Shown one piece after another: positions 1 through 8,844 of a stretch of DNA of 51,673 nt. The position numbers and the translations under genes are program-made. The number at the start of each line of letters is the position of its first letter. The first letter of the stretch is position 1. The stretch comes from Bradyrhizobium altum (GTDB lineage: Bacteria; Pseudomonadota; Alphaproteobacteria; Rhizobiales; Xanthobacteraceae). The notes under the pieces were generated by a model. That model was not told the DNA's origin. It worked only from the letters and a program-made list of their open reading frames with translations, and did no database searches. The stretch is from assembly GCF_020889705.1 (NCBI RefSeq), contig NZ_JACMYP010000025.1:1-51673 (forward strand), given 5' to 3'.

Positions 1-553
1 CCTCCAGCATCTGCCGGCAGCGCTCCGCGGCGCCGTCGAGCGCCCACCACTGCCGGGCGACGACCATGACCTTGCGGAAGCTGCGCAGCGTGCCGGAGAA
101 TTTTTGCGGATCGGCACCCACGATGGCGCCGCAATGGTTCAGCCAGTTCAGCGCCGCATAGATCGCGATGCCGTAGTCCTCGATCGCGGTGCCCGTGAAA
201 TCGACGACGGTGTTGTCATGCGCGCGCTGGCGCAGGAAGGCGTCGATCATCTCGGCCTGGCGCGCCGGATCGACCAGCAGCGAGGTGTCCTTCCGCGGCA
301 CCATCGGGACATAGCGCATCGCTTCGAGCCGGGTGTGCTCCCAGATCGCCCTGCTATCGCCGAGCAGGTCGCCGGGCTTGCGCTTGCAAGCCGGATAGAC
401 CAGCACGCCATCGTCGGCGAGATCGAGATAGCGCGGCACCACCTTGTCGAGCGCGGCGAGAAACGCCGATGGATCGGTGAGGCCGCGCAAGTCGCTGGCG
501 GCGTCGTCCGTCTGTGCAGGCTCGTTGCCGCGTGTCCAGCCGAAATTGGCCAT
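1..553 (-). CDS. Unrecognised protein, C-terminus cut by window edge
   Basis: An open leftward frame runs from an ATG at 553 to the window edge, giving 184 complete codons with no stop. The protein begins MANFGWTRGNE and is soluble-looking, without signal peptide or membrane segment in the visible part. It contains a stretch rich in aromatic and charged residues (VVPRYLDLADDGVLVYPACKRKPG) and a conserved-looking block around YGIAIYAALNWLNHCGAIVG. GGAG lies directly before the ATG and GGGG further upstream, so the start is likely but not certain. The codon pattern is strongly coding, whereas the long plus-strand frames over the same region look like shadows. I do not recognise the family and assign no function. 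Confidence 0.6.
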   Translation of the reverse strand, partial: MANFGWTRGNEPAQTDDAASDLRGLTDPSAFLAALDKVVPRYLDLADDGVLVYPACKRKPGDLLGDSRAIWEHTRLEAMRYVPMVPRKDTSLLVDPARQAEMIDAFLRQRAHDNTVVDFTGTAIEDYGIAIYAALNWLNHCGAIVGADPQKFSGTLRSFRKVMVVARQWWALDGAAERCRQMLE

Positions 554-608
554 CTCCGGACGCCCCGATCTCAACCTGGCCTTCAGGTTAAATGGAAAAT
601 GCGGCGAT

Positions 609-625
609 GCAAATGCGGCATTTGC
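609..625. promoter_or_regulatory. Short inverted repeat upstream of the leftward gene
   Basis: GCAAATG-CGG-CATTTGC is a perfect 7-bp inverted repeat with a 3-bp spacer. It lies 56 bp upstream of the leftward start at 553, in an intergenic stretch (554-954) that otherwise holds only a palindromic repeat. An operator is possible but no regulator is adjacent. Confidence 0.25.
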
Positions 626-737
626 TGCTGCGCAGCCGTGCGTGTCGGCTGCTGCCGGTTGACGCGGGAGACCGCCGCGCCTAGCTCATGGTTAAGGCAT
701 GATGAGATTAGGATGAACTGGAACAGCGTCGAAGGAT

Positions 738-860
738 CACCTCTCCCTTGGGAGAGGTCGATTTGCGCAGCAAATCGGGTGAGGGGTTACGGTCGATCGA
801 GAGAGCGAGAGCCCTCACCCGGATCGCTTCGCAATCCGACCTCTCCCAATGGGAGAGGTG
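738..860. repeat. Large imperfect palindromic intergenic repeat
   Basis: Left arm 738-760 (CACCTCTCCCTTGGGAGAGG then TCG) is almost the exact reverse complement of the right arm ending at 860. Each arm is itself a small hairpin (CCTCTCCC/GGGAGAGG). The centre carries two further mirrored blocks, GGGTGAGGG and CCCTCACCC. This nested architecture matches dispersed palindromic elements common in Bradyrhizobium intergenic regions. It is non-coding; the open frames that cross it are artefacts. Confidence 0.75.
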
Positions 861-954
861 GACCCAGTTCGCGGCGGGCCGATTCAACCCAATCTCATCG
901 CGCTTTAATCATGCGCAATGCGGGTTGTTGTCTCAGCTCCAGGGATCTATCGCC

Positions 955-1575
955 ATGACCGCTTCTGACCGGCAATCGCATTGGCAGACCGTCTATCTGA
1001 CGAAGGGCGAGCAGCAGGTGAGCTGGTCGCAGGCCGATCCGCAGCCATCGCTGGGCTTGATCGAATCCGTCGCGCCCGGCCGCGATGCGTCGATCATCGA
1101 CATCGGCGGCGGGGCCTCGCGCCTCGTCGATGCGCTGCTGGCGAGGGGCTTTCATGATCTGACCGTGCTCGATCTCTCCGAAGCTGCGCTGGCGAGCGCG
1201 CGGGAACGGATCGGCGCGACCAGCGCGGCGGTGCGCTGGGTTGCCGATGATGCGACGGTCTGGCTACCATGGCAGGCTTTCGACATCTGGCACGATCGTG
1301 CGGCGTTTCATTTTCTCGTCGCGGAGAGCGATCGCTCGGCCTATCTCGAGAGACTGCATCGCGGCGTCAAGGCAGGCGGCCACGCCGTGATCGGCACCTT
1401 CGCACTCGACGGTCCGGAAAAATGCAGCGGACTGCCGGTGCAGCGCTATGATCCCGCAACGCTCAGCCGGACCATCGGTCCGGCATTCGAGTTGATCGCG
1501 CGTGAGGCGCATCGGCACGTCACGCCCTGGGGCGCGACGCAGTCATTCCAGTTCAGTGTGCTGCGGCGGAAGTGA
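955..1575 (+). CDS. Class I SAM-dependent methyltransferase
   Basis: A 206-residue protein with the Rossmann methyltransferase fold. Motif I (DIGGGASRL) is at residues 49-57, followed by an acidic motif II in VLDLSEAAL and a post-I/III region near [10 protein letters not shown]. The HDRAAFHFL segment is typical of small cytosolic methyltransferases grouped with thiopurine or tellurite-type enzymes, but the substrate cannot be read from sequence. The frame stays open upstream to 748; I chose the ATG at 955 because the upstream part crosses the palindromic repeat and because homologous proteins normally begin close to the HWQTVY segment. The next gene begins 23 bp downstream, so the two are probably co-transcribed. 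Confidence 0.8.
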   Translation: MTASDRQSHWQTVYLTKGEQQVSWSQADPQPSLGLIESVAPGRDASIIDIGGGASRLVDALLARGFHDLTVLDLSEAALASARERIGATSAAVRWVADDATVWLPWQAFDIWHDRAAFHFLVAESDRSAYLERLHRGVKAGGHAVIGTFALDGPEKCSGLPVQRYDPATLSRTIGPAFELIAREAHRHVTPWGATQSFQFSVLRRK

Positions 1576-1598
1576 CCGGCCGCGGAAGGAGAGGCGAA

Positions 1599-2009
1599 AT
1601 GACGGACGGGCCAAGGGCGGTCGGCGAGATCGCGAGCTATCACGCCCATGTCTATTATGACCCCACAACCAGCCGGGGCGAGGCCGAACGCCTGCGCAAC
1701 TGGATGGGCGAGCGTTTCCTGGTCACGCTCGGGCGTTGGCACGACGTCAAGGTCGGCCCGCACGACCAGGCGATGTATCAGGTGGCGTTTGCGGCCGAGC
1801 TGTTTCCGACCCTGGTGCCGTGGCTGATGCTGAACCACGGCAGCCTGAGCATCCTGGTCCATCCCAACACGACCAATCCGCGCCGCGATCATCGCGACGA
1901 TCCGCTCTGGATCGGCACGCCGCTTGCCGTCCATGCCGACAAGCTGCCCGAAGAGTCCGAAATGGAGCAGGCGCCGGCCCCGAACACGTCGCCGACATTG
2001 CGTCCCTGA
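1599..2009 (+). CDS. DOPA 4,5-dioxygenase family protein
   Basis: A 136-residue protein of the DOPA 4,5-dioxygenase family (Dopa_dioxygen fold). Visible family features are the N-terminal YHAHVYYDP segment, the [16 protein letters not shown] block and the conserved [14 protein letters not shown] motif, whose histidines are the expected metal-site region. Plant and fungal members open the ring of L-DOPA; bacterial members are mostly untested, so the substrate is uncertain. I use ATG 1599, which has AAGGAGAG a few bases upstream, rather than an in-frame start at 1572 that overlaps the methyltransferase end. The order with the methyltransferase suggests a two-gene unit. Confidence 0.8.
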   Translation: MTDGPRAVGEIASYHAHVYYDPTTSRGEAERLRNWMGERFLVTLGRWHDVKVGPHDQAMYQVAFAAELFPTLVPWLMLNHGSLSILVHPNTTNPRRDHRDDPLWIGTPLAVHADKLPEESEMEQAPAPNTSPTLRP

Positions 2010-2144
2010 GCGTCGCCGCAGTTGCGTAAAGTTTGACGCAATTCCGTTACAGCCAAGTCGTTTCAAACTCATCGCGTTTTGCAACGTGAGGTTAAGCCGG
2101 CATTCCTAGGCTTACCCGACATTTCAGGGTCGGGCGCATTAGGC

Positions 2145-4526
2145 ATGTTCTTTTCGTTTCGAAGCTGGTCACTGTGGCGGGTGGTCGGGCCTCTGCTCGC
2201 CATCGTGTTGCTGCTGGGCAGTCTGTCGGCCGGCAGCCTGCAGGTGATGTCCGCGGTGCGCGCCTATGTGGCGGGCGAGAGCCTGTGGTCGAAGGGGCAG
2301 AAGGACGCCATTCACGACCTTCAGATCTATGTCAGCACCGGCGCGCCGCTCTATCTGCAGAAGTTTGATGCCGCGATCGCGGTGCCGCTGGCCGATCGCA
2401 CGGCGCGGCTCGCGCTGGAGGCGCCAGGCAACAACGACGCCGTGGCCCGAGCCGGCTTCGCCAAAGCGGGCAATCATGACGACGACATCGGCGGCCTGAT
2501 CTGGCTGTTCAAATATTTCCGCACGATGCATCACGTGGCCGGCGCGGTGACGGCTTGGCGGAACTCGGACGCGCTGCTCGATCAGCTGATCGAAATCAGG
2601 AACGAGGCCGCCAACGACGTCGCGCTGCATGATCCCTCGGCTGCGACCATCAAGCACTGGGCCGAGCGGATCGGTGCAGTCGACGCCGCACTGAGCACGC
2701 TCGCCGTCGATTTCTCCGACCATTTGGGGAAGGCGTCGCGCCAGGTCTCCGCGCTGCTGCTGCTGGTCAATCTCGTGATCGCGGCCTGCCTTGCCGGCAT
2801 CGTGCTGTTCCACACCCGGCGGATGCTGTGGCGGCGCTGGCTCGCCGAGACCGCGCTCGCCGTCGAGAAGGAGCGCGCCCAGCTTACGCTGGCCTCGATC
2901 GGCGACGCGGTGATCGTGACGACGCAGGATGATTGCGTCGGCTATATGAACGGCGCCGCGCAGCGGCTGATCGCATTGGGGCTGGACGTGACCGGATGGC
3001 AGCTTTCGTCGCTGTTCAGCATCGCGGAGCAGCCGGTGCGGGGATCGTTCCAGAGCGCCGATGGCGACGACGAAAGCCGGCCGCAGCAGCGGCTCCTGGT
3101 GCGGCCGGATCATTCCAGCGTGCCGGTCTCGGTGGTCGAGACCCCGATCGTGCATGCCGGCGAGCCGGCCGGCCGCGTCATGATCATTCACGACATGACG
3201 GCCGAGCGGCGGCTGGTCGAGGAACTGGCGTGGGCTGCGTCTCATGACGCGCTCACCGGCCTTGCGAACCGGCGGCAATTCGAGTTCGAGCTGCACAAGG
3301 CGATGTCGGGTTCGCCGGTCGTGGGCGCTGATCTGATGCTGATCGACCTCGACCAGTTCAAGATCGTCAACGACACCTGCGGCCACATGGCGGGTGACCG
3401 GCTGCTGAAGCAGGTGGCGAAGCTGCTGGCCGCCGAGGTCGGCGACAGCGGGCTGGTTGCGCGTCTCGGCGGCGACGAATTCGGTATTCTGCTGTGTGAC
3501 GATGGCTCCGCCACACACGACGTTGCTGCCGATGTCGCGGAGCGGATCAGGGCGGTGGTCGAGCAGTCGAGCTTCGTCCATGAGGGCTCGAGCTTCCGGA
3601 TCAGCGCGAGCATCGGTCTGGTCGCGCTTGCCGACAGCGCCGGCGTGCAGGATGCGTTGCGGCTTGCCGACGTCGCCTGCTTCCTCGCCAAGGACAAGGG
3701 ACGCAATCGCGTCCAGGAACACCGTCCGTCCGATACCGGCATGGCGGTGCGTGTAGCCGAGATGAGCTGGGTCAATCGCATCCGCAAGGGATTGGATGAG
3801 GGACGCTTCTGCCTCTACGAGCAGGAGATCCGTCCGATCAACGGTGCGCTGAAGGGCAATGAGCGGCGAGAACTACTGCTGCGGCTGCGCGACGAGAACG
3901 GTGCGCTGGTGCCGCCCGGCAGCTTCCTGCCCGCGGCCGAACGCTACGGGCTGATGCCGCTGATCGACCGCTGGGTGGTTCGCCGCGCCTTCGAGATCAT
4001 CGCCGATCGCAAGCACCACCCGCGCAAGATTGCGAGCTACGCCATCAATCTCTCCGGCGCCACAATCGGGGACGGCGACTTCGTCGACTTCGTCGCCGAA
4101 CTGTTCGCGCAGCATGATGTTTCGCCGGCATTGGTGTGTTTCGAGATCACCGAGACCAGCGCCATCTCGAATCTCGACGAGGCGCAGACGTTCATCGCGC
4201 GGCTGCGCGAGATCGGCTGCAGCTTCTCGCTCGACGATTTCGGCACCGGCATGTCCTCGATCGCGTATCTGAAGCACCTGCCGGTCGACATCATCAAGAT
4301 CGACGGCTCGTTCGTGAAGGAGATCCTGAACAGCAAGGTCGATCGCGCGATGGTCGAGATGATCACCAAGACCGCGAAGATCATGCAGAAGCAGGTGGTC
4401 GCCGAATTCGTGGAGAGCCTCGCGATCCTGGACGAGCTGCGCCAGATCGGGGTCGACTACGCGCAGGGTTACGCCATCGGCAGGCCGGTCCCGGTGCTCA
4501 CCCTCCGGGAAGAAAAGATCGCCTGA
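2145..4526 (+). CDS. Membrane-bound GGDEF-EAL cyclic-di-GMP protein
   Basis: A 793-residue signalling protein for making and/or degrading cyclic di-GMP. Order: membrane segment about 14-33, a periplasmic sensor loop of about 170 residues with no family I recognise, membrane segment about 203-223, a PAS-like region about 245-350, a GGDEF domain (intact GGDEF at 442-446, no RxxD inhibitory site where expected) and an EAL domain. The EAL signature is ELL at 576-578, and the other catalytic-type motifs (AINLSG, ITETSA, LDDFGTG, IKIDGSF) are present, so both activities are possible. The usual AEGVET loop reads AEFVES. I prefer ATG 2145 over a TTG at 2079. A strong terminator follows the stop, so it is transcribed alone or as the last gene. 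Confidence 0.88.
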   Translation: MFFSFRSWSLWRVVGPLLAIVLLLGSLSAGSLQVMSAVRAYVAGESLWSKGQKDAIHDLQIYVSTGAPLYLQKFDAAIAVPLADRTARLALEAPGNNDAVARAGFAKAGNHDDDIGGLIWLFKYFRTMHHVAGAVTAWRNSDALLDQLIEIRNEAANDVALHDPSAATIKHWAERIGAVDAALSTLAVDFSDHLGKASRQVSALLLLVNLVIAACLAGIVLFHTRRMLWRRWLAETALAVEKERAQLTLASIGDAVIVTTQDDCVGYMNGAAQRLIALGLDVTGWQLSSLFSIAEQPVRGSFQSADGDDESRPQQRLLVRPDHSSVPVSVVETPIVHAGEPAGRVMIIHDMTAERRLVEELAWAASHDALTGLANRRQFEFELHKAMSGSPVVGADLMLIDLDQFKIVNDTCGHMAGDRLLKQVAKLLAAEVGDSGLVARLGGDEFGILLCDDGSATHDVAADVAERIRAVVEQSSFVHEGSSFRISASIGLVALADSAGVQDALRLADVACFLAKDKGRNRVQEHRPSDTGMAVRVAEMSWVNRIRKGLDEGRFCLYEQEIRPINGALKGNERRELLLRLRDENGALVPPGSFLPAAERYGLMPLIDRWVVRRAFEIIADRKHHPRKIASYAINLSGATIGDGDFVDFVAELFAQHDVSPALVCFEITETSAISNLDEAQTFIARLREIGCSFSLDDFGTGMSSIAYLKHLPVDIIKIDGSFVKEILNSKVDRAMVEMITKTAKIMQKQVVAEFVESLAILDELRQIGVDYAQGYAIGRPVPVLTLREEKIA

Positions 4527-4538
4527 GTCGCCCAAATT

Positions 4539-4558
4539 GTCCCGAAACGGGACTTTTT
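4539..4558 (+). terminator. Rho-independent terminator after the GGDEF-EAL gene
   Basis: GTCCCG-AAA-CGGGAC forms a perfect 6-bp GC-rich stem at 4539-4553, followed at once by TTTTT at 4554-4558. It begins 13 bp after the stop codon of the GGDEF-EAL gene, the position expected for its intrinsic terminator. Confidence 0.9.
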
Positions 4559-4735
4559 CGGCCTCTCCAGCCCTCCCGGCGCTGATTCTCGGGCACTATC
4601 CACCCGAAAAACGTTTAAAAATCCTGTCGTTGCCCGCTCCGTCTCGATTATGCCTTACTCTAATTCCCTGATATAATGAGCGAACGGTGAATCCAACGTG
4701 GGCCGGGTAACAGGCCCCAGAGCACCGACTTGGGG

Positions 4736-5773
4736 ATGATGGGTCAACGTACGACGAAAGCAGCCGCGCGTAAGTCGAACCGCGGCGTGTCTCTGGTGGG
4801 CAGCACGGCGTTCGCCGTGAGCGCGCTCGTCCTGTCGTCTGGCCTTGCCGCCTGGATGGTCGGCATCGACCCTACCGCATGGCTGCATGGACCGGCACTC
4901 GCCAACACCACCGCCTCGTTGAATTTCGACGATCGCTTCGGCGCTCGCTCCACGATCAACACGGCTTCACTCTATTATCCTCTGCGCCGCGGGTTCCGTT
5001 CGAGCCGCGGCGATTTCAATTCCGAGTTCGGTCAGATCGAGGACGCGCTGGGCGGCCAGCTGCGTGACACCCAGACCGAGCTACCGACCAGCCAGCCGGC
5101 GTCAGCGTCCGTCGCCGCGACCACCACGGCGACATCCACTGTGCCGATGCCGCGGTCGCGGCCGGCCGAGGCCAATCTGCTGGCGCGCAACGATCAGCCG
5201 CTGCCGCCGCAGGCGCCGGTGCAGCAGGGCGACAACCGGACGTTCCTGCAGAAGATCGCCGACATGATGCCGGGCAAGCTGCAGCTGGCCTCGATCGATC
5301 CGAATGATGGCTTGTTGTCCGGCCCGAGCCCCGATCTCGGTGCGCTCGGTTATGACAGCACCACGGCGGTCTACGACATCACCGGCCGCATCGTGTACAT
5401 GCCCGACGGCACGAAGTTCGAAGCGCATTCGGGGCTCGGCAATCTGCTCGACGATCCGTCGCATGTGACCGCCCGCAACGCCGGTGCGACGCCGCCCGGC
5501 GTCTACGAGATGAAGCCGCGCGAGAAGTTGTTCCACGGCGTGCCCGCGCTGCGCATGACCCCGGTCGATGGCAGCGATACGTTCGGGCGTGTCGGCCTGC
5601 TCGTCCACAGCTACATGCTCGGGCCGAACGGCGACTCCAACGGCTGCATCTCGGTCAAGCACTACGACAAATTCCTGCAGGCCTATCGCAGCGGCACCAT
5701 CAAGCGCATCGCCGTCGTGGTCAGCATCAAGGACGTCAAGTCGGCCTCCACCCGCGCGGCGTCGAACTCCTAA
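4736..5773 (+). CDS. DUF2778 (Tlde1-like) periplasmic protein
   Basis: A 345-residue protein with a basic N-terminus, one hydrophobic segment (about residues 21-44, signal anchor) and a long low-complexity Pro/Ser/Ala linker. The C-terminal DUF2778 domain has the signature HSYMLGPNGDSNGCISVK. The His and Cys of this motif (about 291 and 304) match the catalytic pair of L,D-transpeptidase-like folds. The family contains the T6SS effector Tlde1, which attacks peptidoglycan, but rhizobia carry many stand-alone anchored copies, so a housekeeping cell-wall role is at least as likely. No immunity gene is visible next to it. The start is uncertain: ATG 4736 and ATG 4739 lie in tandem just after GGGG, and an in-frame TTG lies at 4730. 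Confidence 0.8.
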   Translation: MMGQRTTKAAARKSNRGVSLVGSTAFAVSALVLSSGLAAWMVGIDPTAWLHGPALANTTASLNFDDRFGARSTINTASLYYPLRRGFRSSRGDFNSEFGQIEDALGGQLRDTQTELPTSQPASASVAATTTATSTVPMPRSRPAEANLLARNDQPLPPQAPVQQGDNRTFLQKIADMMPGKLQLASIDPNDGLLSGPSPDLGALGYDSTTAVYDITGRIVYMPDGTKFEAHSGLGNLLDDPSHVTARNAGATPPGVYEMKPREKLFHGVPALRMTPVDGSDTFGRVGLLVHSYMLGPNGDSNGCISVKHYDKFLQAYRSGTIKRIAVVVSIKDVKSASTRAASNS

Positions 5774-5807
5774 TCCGCACACCGGCGCGGCTGGTTCAGC
5801 GAATCCG

Positions 5808-5900
5808 TCAATCACCAGTGAGTCTCCGCACCTCCGGCGCGAAAGCGCCGGGCGATGTGCCGATGGCGCGGCGGAATGCGGCGGCAGAGCTCCCGCCGCT
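5808..5900 (-). pseudogene. Possible remnant of an AraC-family regulator C-terminus
   Basis: The leftward frame ending at TGA 5808-5810 encodes SSAAAFRRAIGTSPGAFAPE followed by VRR, which closely resembles the second helix-turn-helix and tail of AraC/XylS regulators (pattern S-x-AAF-RAF-x-G-SP-x-x-R). Only about 30 residues are recognisable. The rest of the domain is absent, and the frame continues into vanA promoter DNA without similarity. I read it as a decayed fragment left beside the van genes; the short match makes this tentative. Confidence 0.4.
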
Positions 5901-5918
5901 GCTTGATATCGCAATGGT

Positions 5919-5998
5919 GTATACTGAAATATCCTGTTTAGGTATTTCATTACCATAATTTGCTAAATACATGGTTCGATGTATACATAGAGTATTCG
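5919..5998 (+). promoter_or_regulatory. vanA promoter region with GTATAC operator-like sites
   Basis: This AT-rich stretch upstream of vanA holds GTATAC at 5919-5924, an inverted pair GTATTT (5942-5947) and AAATAC (5965-5970), and the perfect palindrome ATGTATACAT at 5979-5988 followed by GTATTC at 5992-5997. GntR/FCD repressors typically bind GT-N-AC type palindromes, and closely related sites occur at 17296 and 17473. These are the best candidate operators for VanR. Confidence 0.55.
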
Positions 5999-6021
5999 AA
6001 GAGATCCCAAGAGGGCAACCG

Positions 6022-7071
6022 ATGCCAAAACCCTTTCCAATGAACGCGTGGTACGCGGCCGGCTGGGATGCCGAGATCAAGCACGCGCTGTTGCCGCGGA
6101 CGATCTGCGGCAGGCATGTCGTGATGTACCGGAAGGGCGACGGCGAGGCCGTGGCGCTCGAGGATGCCTGCTGGCATCGCCTCGTCCCGCTCTCCAAGGG
6201 CCGGCTCGACGGCGACACCGTGGTCTGCGGCTATCACGGCCTGAAATACAATGCGCAGGGCCGCTGCACCTTCATGCCTTCGCAGGAGACGATCAATCCG
6301 TCGGCCTGCGTGCGCGCCTATCCGGTCGTGGAGCGCCATCGTTTCATCTGGCTCTGGATGGGCGATCCCGCGCTGGCCGATCCCGCGCTGGTGCCCGACA
6401 TGCACTGGAATCACGATCCGGCCTGGGCCGGCGACGGCAAGACCATTCACGTCAAATGCGACTACCGCCTCGTGGTCGACAATCTGATGGACCTGACCCA
6501 CGAGACCTTCGTGCACGGCTCGAGCATCGGCAATGATGCGGTCGCCGAAGCGCCGTTCGACGTCACCCATGGCGAGAAGACCGTGACCGTAACGCGCTGG
6601 ATGAGGGGCATCGAGGCGCCGCCGTTCTGGGCCAAGCAGTTGCAGAAGCCGGGCCCGGTCGATCGCTGGCAGATCATCCGCTTCGAGGCGCCGTGCACCG
6701 TCAACATCGACGTCGGCGTCGCGCCGGCCGGATCGGGCGCGCCGGAGGGTGATCGCTCGCAGGGCGTCAACGGCTATGTGCTCAACACCATCACGCCGGA
6801 GACCGAGAAGACCTGCCATTACTTCTGGGCCTTCGTCCGCAATCACCGCATCACCGAGCAGCGCCTGACCAGCGAAATCCGCGACGGCGTCGCCGGCATC
6901 TTCCACGAGGACGAGATCATCCTGGAAGCGCAACAGCGCGCGATGAACGAGAATCCGGACCGCGTGTTCTACAACCTCAACATCGACGCCGGCGCGATGT
7001 GGGCGCGGCGCGTCATCGACCGCATGGTGGCGAAGGAAAATCCGCCACAGCAATTGCAAGCGGCGGAGTAG
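6022..7071 (+). CDS. vanA: Vanillate O-demethylase oxygenase subunit
   Basis: A 349-residue Rieske non-heme iron oxygenase, the terminal component that removes the methyl group of vanillate to give protocatechuate and formaldehyde. The Rieske cluster ligands are Cys50-x-His52 and Cys69-x-x-His72. The mononuclear iron motif N154-L-M-D157-x-x-H160-x4-H165 is intact, and a late acidic residue in HEDEIIL is the likely third ligand. Length and the start MPKPFPMNAWYAAGW match the VanA family. I use ATG 6022; the frame is open further upstream but runs through the operator-like DNA. vanR follows after 8 bp and vanB after that, so the order vanA-vanR-vanB suggests one transcript. Related O-demethylases act on syringate or methoxybenzoates, so the exact substrate is inferred. 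Confidence 0.88.
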   Translation: MPKPFPMNAWYAAGWDAEIKHALLPRTICGRHVVMYRKGDGEAVALEDACWHRLVPLSKGRLDGDTVVCGYHGLKYNAQGRCTFMPSQETINPSACVRAYPVVERHRFIWLWMGDPALADPALVPDMHWNHDPAWAGDGKTIHVKCDYRLVVDNLMDLTHETFVHGSSIGNDAVAEAPFDVTHGEKTVTVTRWMRGIEAPPFWAKQLQKPGPVDRWQIIRFEAPCTVNIDVGVAPAGSGAPEGDRSQGVNGYVLNTITPETEKTCHYFWAFVRNHRITEQRLTSEIRDGVAGIFHEDEIILEAQQRAMNENPDRVFYNLNIDAGAMWARRVIDRMVAKENPPQQLQAAE

Positions 7072-7079
7072 GCCGGGCC

Positions 7080-7826
7080 ATGGCGGAACGCGAAGCCGAT
7101 CGCTCAGTGTCGCACACCGTGCGAGCGCAGCTCGCGCTGCGCGATCTGGTTCTCTCGGGCCGGCTGCGACCGGGCGAGCGCATCTCGGAACTGCAGGCGG
7201 TCGAGATCACCGGGGTGTCGCGCACGCCGGTGCGGATGGCGCTGGTCCGGCTGGAGGAGGAAGGCCTGCTGGAGGCGATTCCGTCCGGCGGCTTCATGGT
7301 CAAGGCATTCTCCGAACGTGACATCCTCGATTCGATCGAGCTGCGCGGCACGCTCGAGGGCCTTGCCGCGCGCTTTGCCGCCGAGCGCGGCGTGTCGTCG
7401 CGCGATCTCGAGCCGCTGAAGGAATGCCTGAGCGAGATCGACGGCCTGGTGCGGCAGGATCCGATCTCGGTCGAAGCCTTTTCGTCCTATGTCGCGCTCA
7501 ATGCGCGCTTCCACGCGCTGCTCACCGAGCTGTCGCGCAGTCCGCCGCTGATCCGGCAGATCGACCGTGCCTCGGCGCTGCCATTCGCCTCGCCGAGCGG
7601 CTTCGTGATGGCGCAATCGGCCTTGCCCGAGGCGCGCCAGATCCTGCTGATCGCGCAGGACCATCATCGCGTCGTGGTCGACGCCATCGAGAACCGCGAG
7701 GGCGCGCGCGCCGAAGCGATCATGCGCGAGCATGCCCGGCTTGCGGCGCGCAATCTGCGGCTGGCGCTGCGCAACCGCACTCACCTTGATCTGCTGCCGG
7801 CGCTGGCGCTGGTCACGGCCGGCTGA
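7080..7826 (+). CDS. vanR: GntR/FCD transcription regulator, probable VanR
   Basis: A 248-residue regulator with an N-terminal winged helix (GVSRTPVRMALVRLEEEGLL, about residues 43-62) and a C-terminal all-helical FCD ligand domain with the expected Asp/His-type metal-binding positions (NARFHALL, AQDHHRVV, REHARLA). FCD members such as VanR repress catabolic operons until the substrate or an intermediate binds. The gene sits between vanA and vanB, 8 bp after vanA and 12 bp before vanB, so it is almost certainly co-transcribed and autoregulated. Repression of vanA through the GTATAC sites upstream is inferred from position and from the GT-N-AC preference of the family. Confidence 0.8.
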   Translation: MAEREADRSVSHTVRAQLALRDLVLSGRLRPGERISELQAVEITGVSRTPVRMALVRLEEEGLLEAIPSGGFMVKAFSERDILDSIELRGTLEGLAARFAAERGVSSRDLEPLKECLSEIDGLVRQDPISVEAFSSYVALNARFHALLTELSRSPPLIRQIDRASALPFASPSGFVMAQSALPEARQILLIAQDHHRVVVDAIENREGARAEAIMREHARLAARNLRLALRNRTHLDLLPALALVTAG

Positions 7827-7838
7827 ACGGAGCGCGCG

Positions 7839-8819
7839 ATGCGATTCATTGAAACCTGGACATCAGCTACGCTGCTTGCGACGCGCGACCTCACGCCCGG
7901 CATCCGCGAATTCCTGCTGCGGCCGGACGATTTCACCGGCGCGCCTTATCCCGTCGGCAGCCACATCGATGTCGGCGTCACCATCGAAGGCCAGCCGCAG
8001 ACGCGGTCCTATTCGCTGGTCGGCGAGGTCGATCCGCAAGGTTTCCGGATCGCGGTGCGGCACGCACCGGATTCCCGCGGCGGCTCGCGCTATATGTGGT
8101 CGCTCGCGCCGGGGGCGCGGCTCACCATCACGCTGCCGACCTCGCTGGTGCAACTCGACTGGACGCGGCGACATTTCTGCCTGATCGCGGGTGGCGTCGG
8201 CATCACGCCGATCGTCGGCGCGGCGCAGGCGCTGGTCCGCCGCGATGCCGGCGTGACATTGCACTATGCCGCGCGCACGCGCGGCGATGCGGCCTATCTC
8301 GATACGCTCGCGCGTCTGCTCGGCGACCGCCTCATCGTCTATGCCGGCGACGAGGGCAGGCGGCTCGACCTCGACGGCGTCTTCGCAGGCTTGCCGCAGG
8401 ATACGATGACGTTGTTCTGCGGCCCGATGCGGATGCTCGATGCGGCGCGGCGTGCCTGGGAGGCGTCCGGCCGTCCGATGATTGATCTGCGTTACGAGAC
8501 CTTTGGATCGAGCGGGCTGCTGCCGACCGAGGCGTTCCGCGTGCGGCTCAGGGGTGAGGGGACCGAGTTCGTGATCCCGCGCGACCGCTCGATGCTGGAC
8601 GTGCTCAACGAAGCCGGCCATGAGGTGATGAGCGACTGCCGGCGCGGCGAATGCGGCGTCTGCGCGCTCGACGTGGTCGATGTCGACGGCGAGATCGATC
8701 ATCGCGACGTCTTCTTCAGCGATCACCAGAAGCAGGAGAGCCGCAAGATCTGCGCGTGCGTTTCGCGTGCCCGCGGCACCATCACGGTGGACACCCTGCA
8801 TCGCGCTGACGCGCCCTGA
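7839..8819 (+). CDS. vanB: Vanillate O-demethylase reductase subunit
   Basis: A 326-residue class IA phthalate-dioxygenase-type reductase that passes electrons from NAD(P)H through flavin and a [2Fe-2S] centre to VanA. Domains in order: flavin domain with RSYSL at 56-60, nucleotide domain with GGVGITP at 118-124 and CGPMRML near 194-200, and a C-terminal plant-type ferredoxin domain with Cys267-x4-Cys272-x2-Cys275 and a fourth Cys at about 307 in the typical C-V-S-R context. All cofactor motifs are intact. GGAG precedes the ATG. It is the last gene of the van unit and converges on the leftward GGDEF-EAL gene with only 25 bp between stops. It is the only reductase in the island, so it might also serve the two ferredoxins at 18.3-19.3 kb. 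Confidence 0.88.
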   Translation: MRFIETWTSATLLATRDLTPGIREFLLRPDDFTGAPYPVGSHIDVGVTIEGQPQTRSYSLVGEVDPQGFRIAVRHAPDSRGGSRYMWSLAPGARLTITLPTSLVQLDWTRRHFCLIAGGVGITPIVGAAQALVRRDAGVTLHYAARTRGDAAYLDTLARLLGDRLIVYAGDEGRRLDLDGVFAGLPQDTMTLFCGPMRMLDAARRAWEASGRPMIDLRYETFGSSGLLPTEAFRVRLRGEGTEFVIPRDRSMLDVLNEAGHEVMSDCRRGECGVCALDVVDVDGEIDHRDVFFSDHQKQESRKICACVSRARGTITVDTLHRADAP

Positions 8820-8844
8820 GGGCTGCGCGGGCGTTCGATCCGGG

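Noticed and set aside
4730..5773. DUF2778 protein as a T6SS effector with immunity partner
   Set aside because: No secretion genes or small immunity-like gene lie next to it; the protein has an N-terminal anchor and a long linker typical of stand-alone rhizobial copies.
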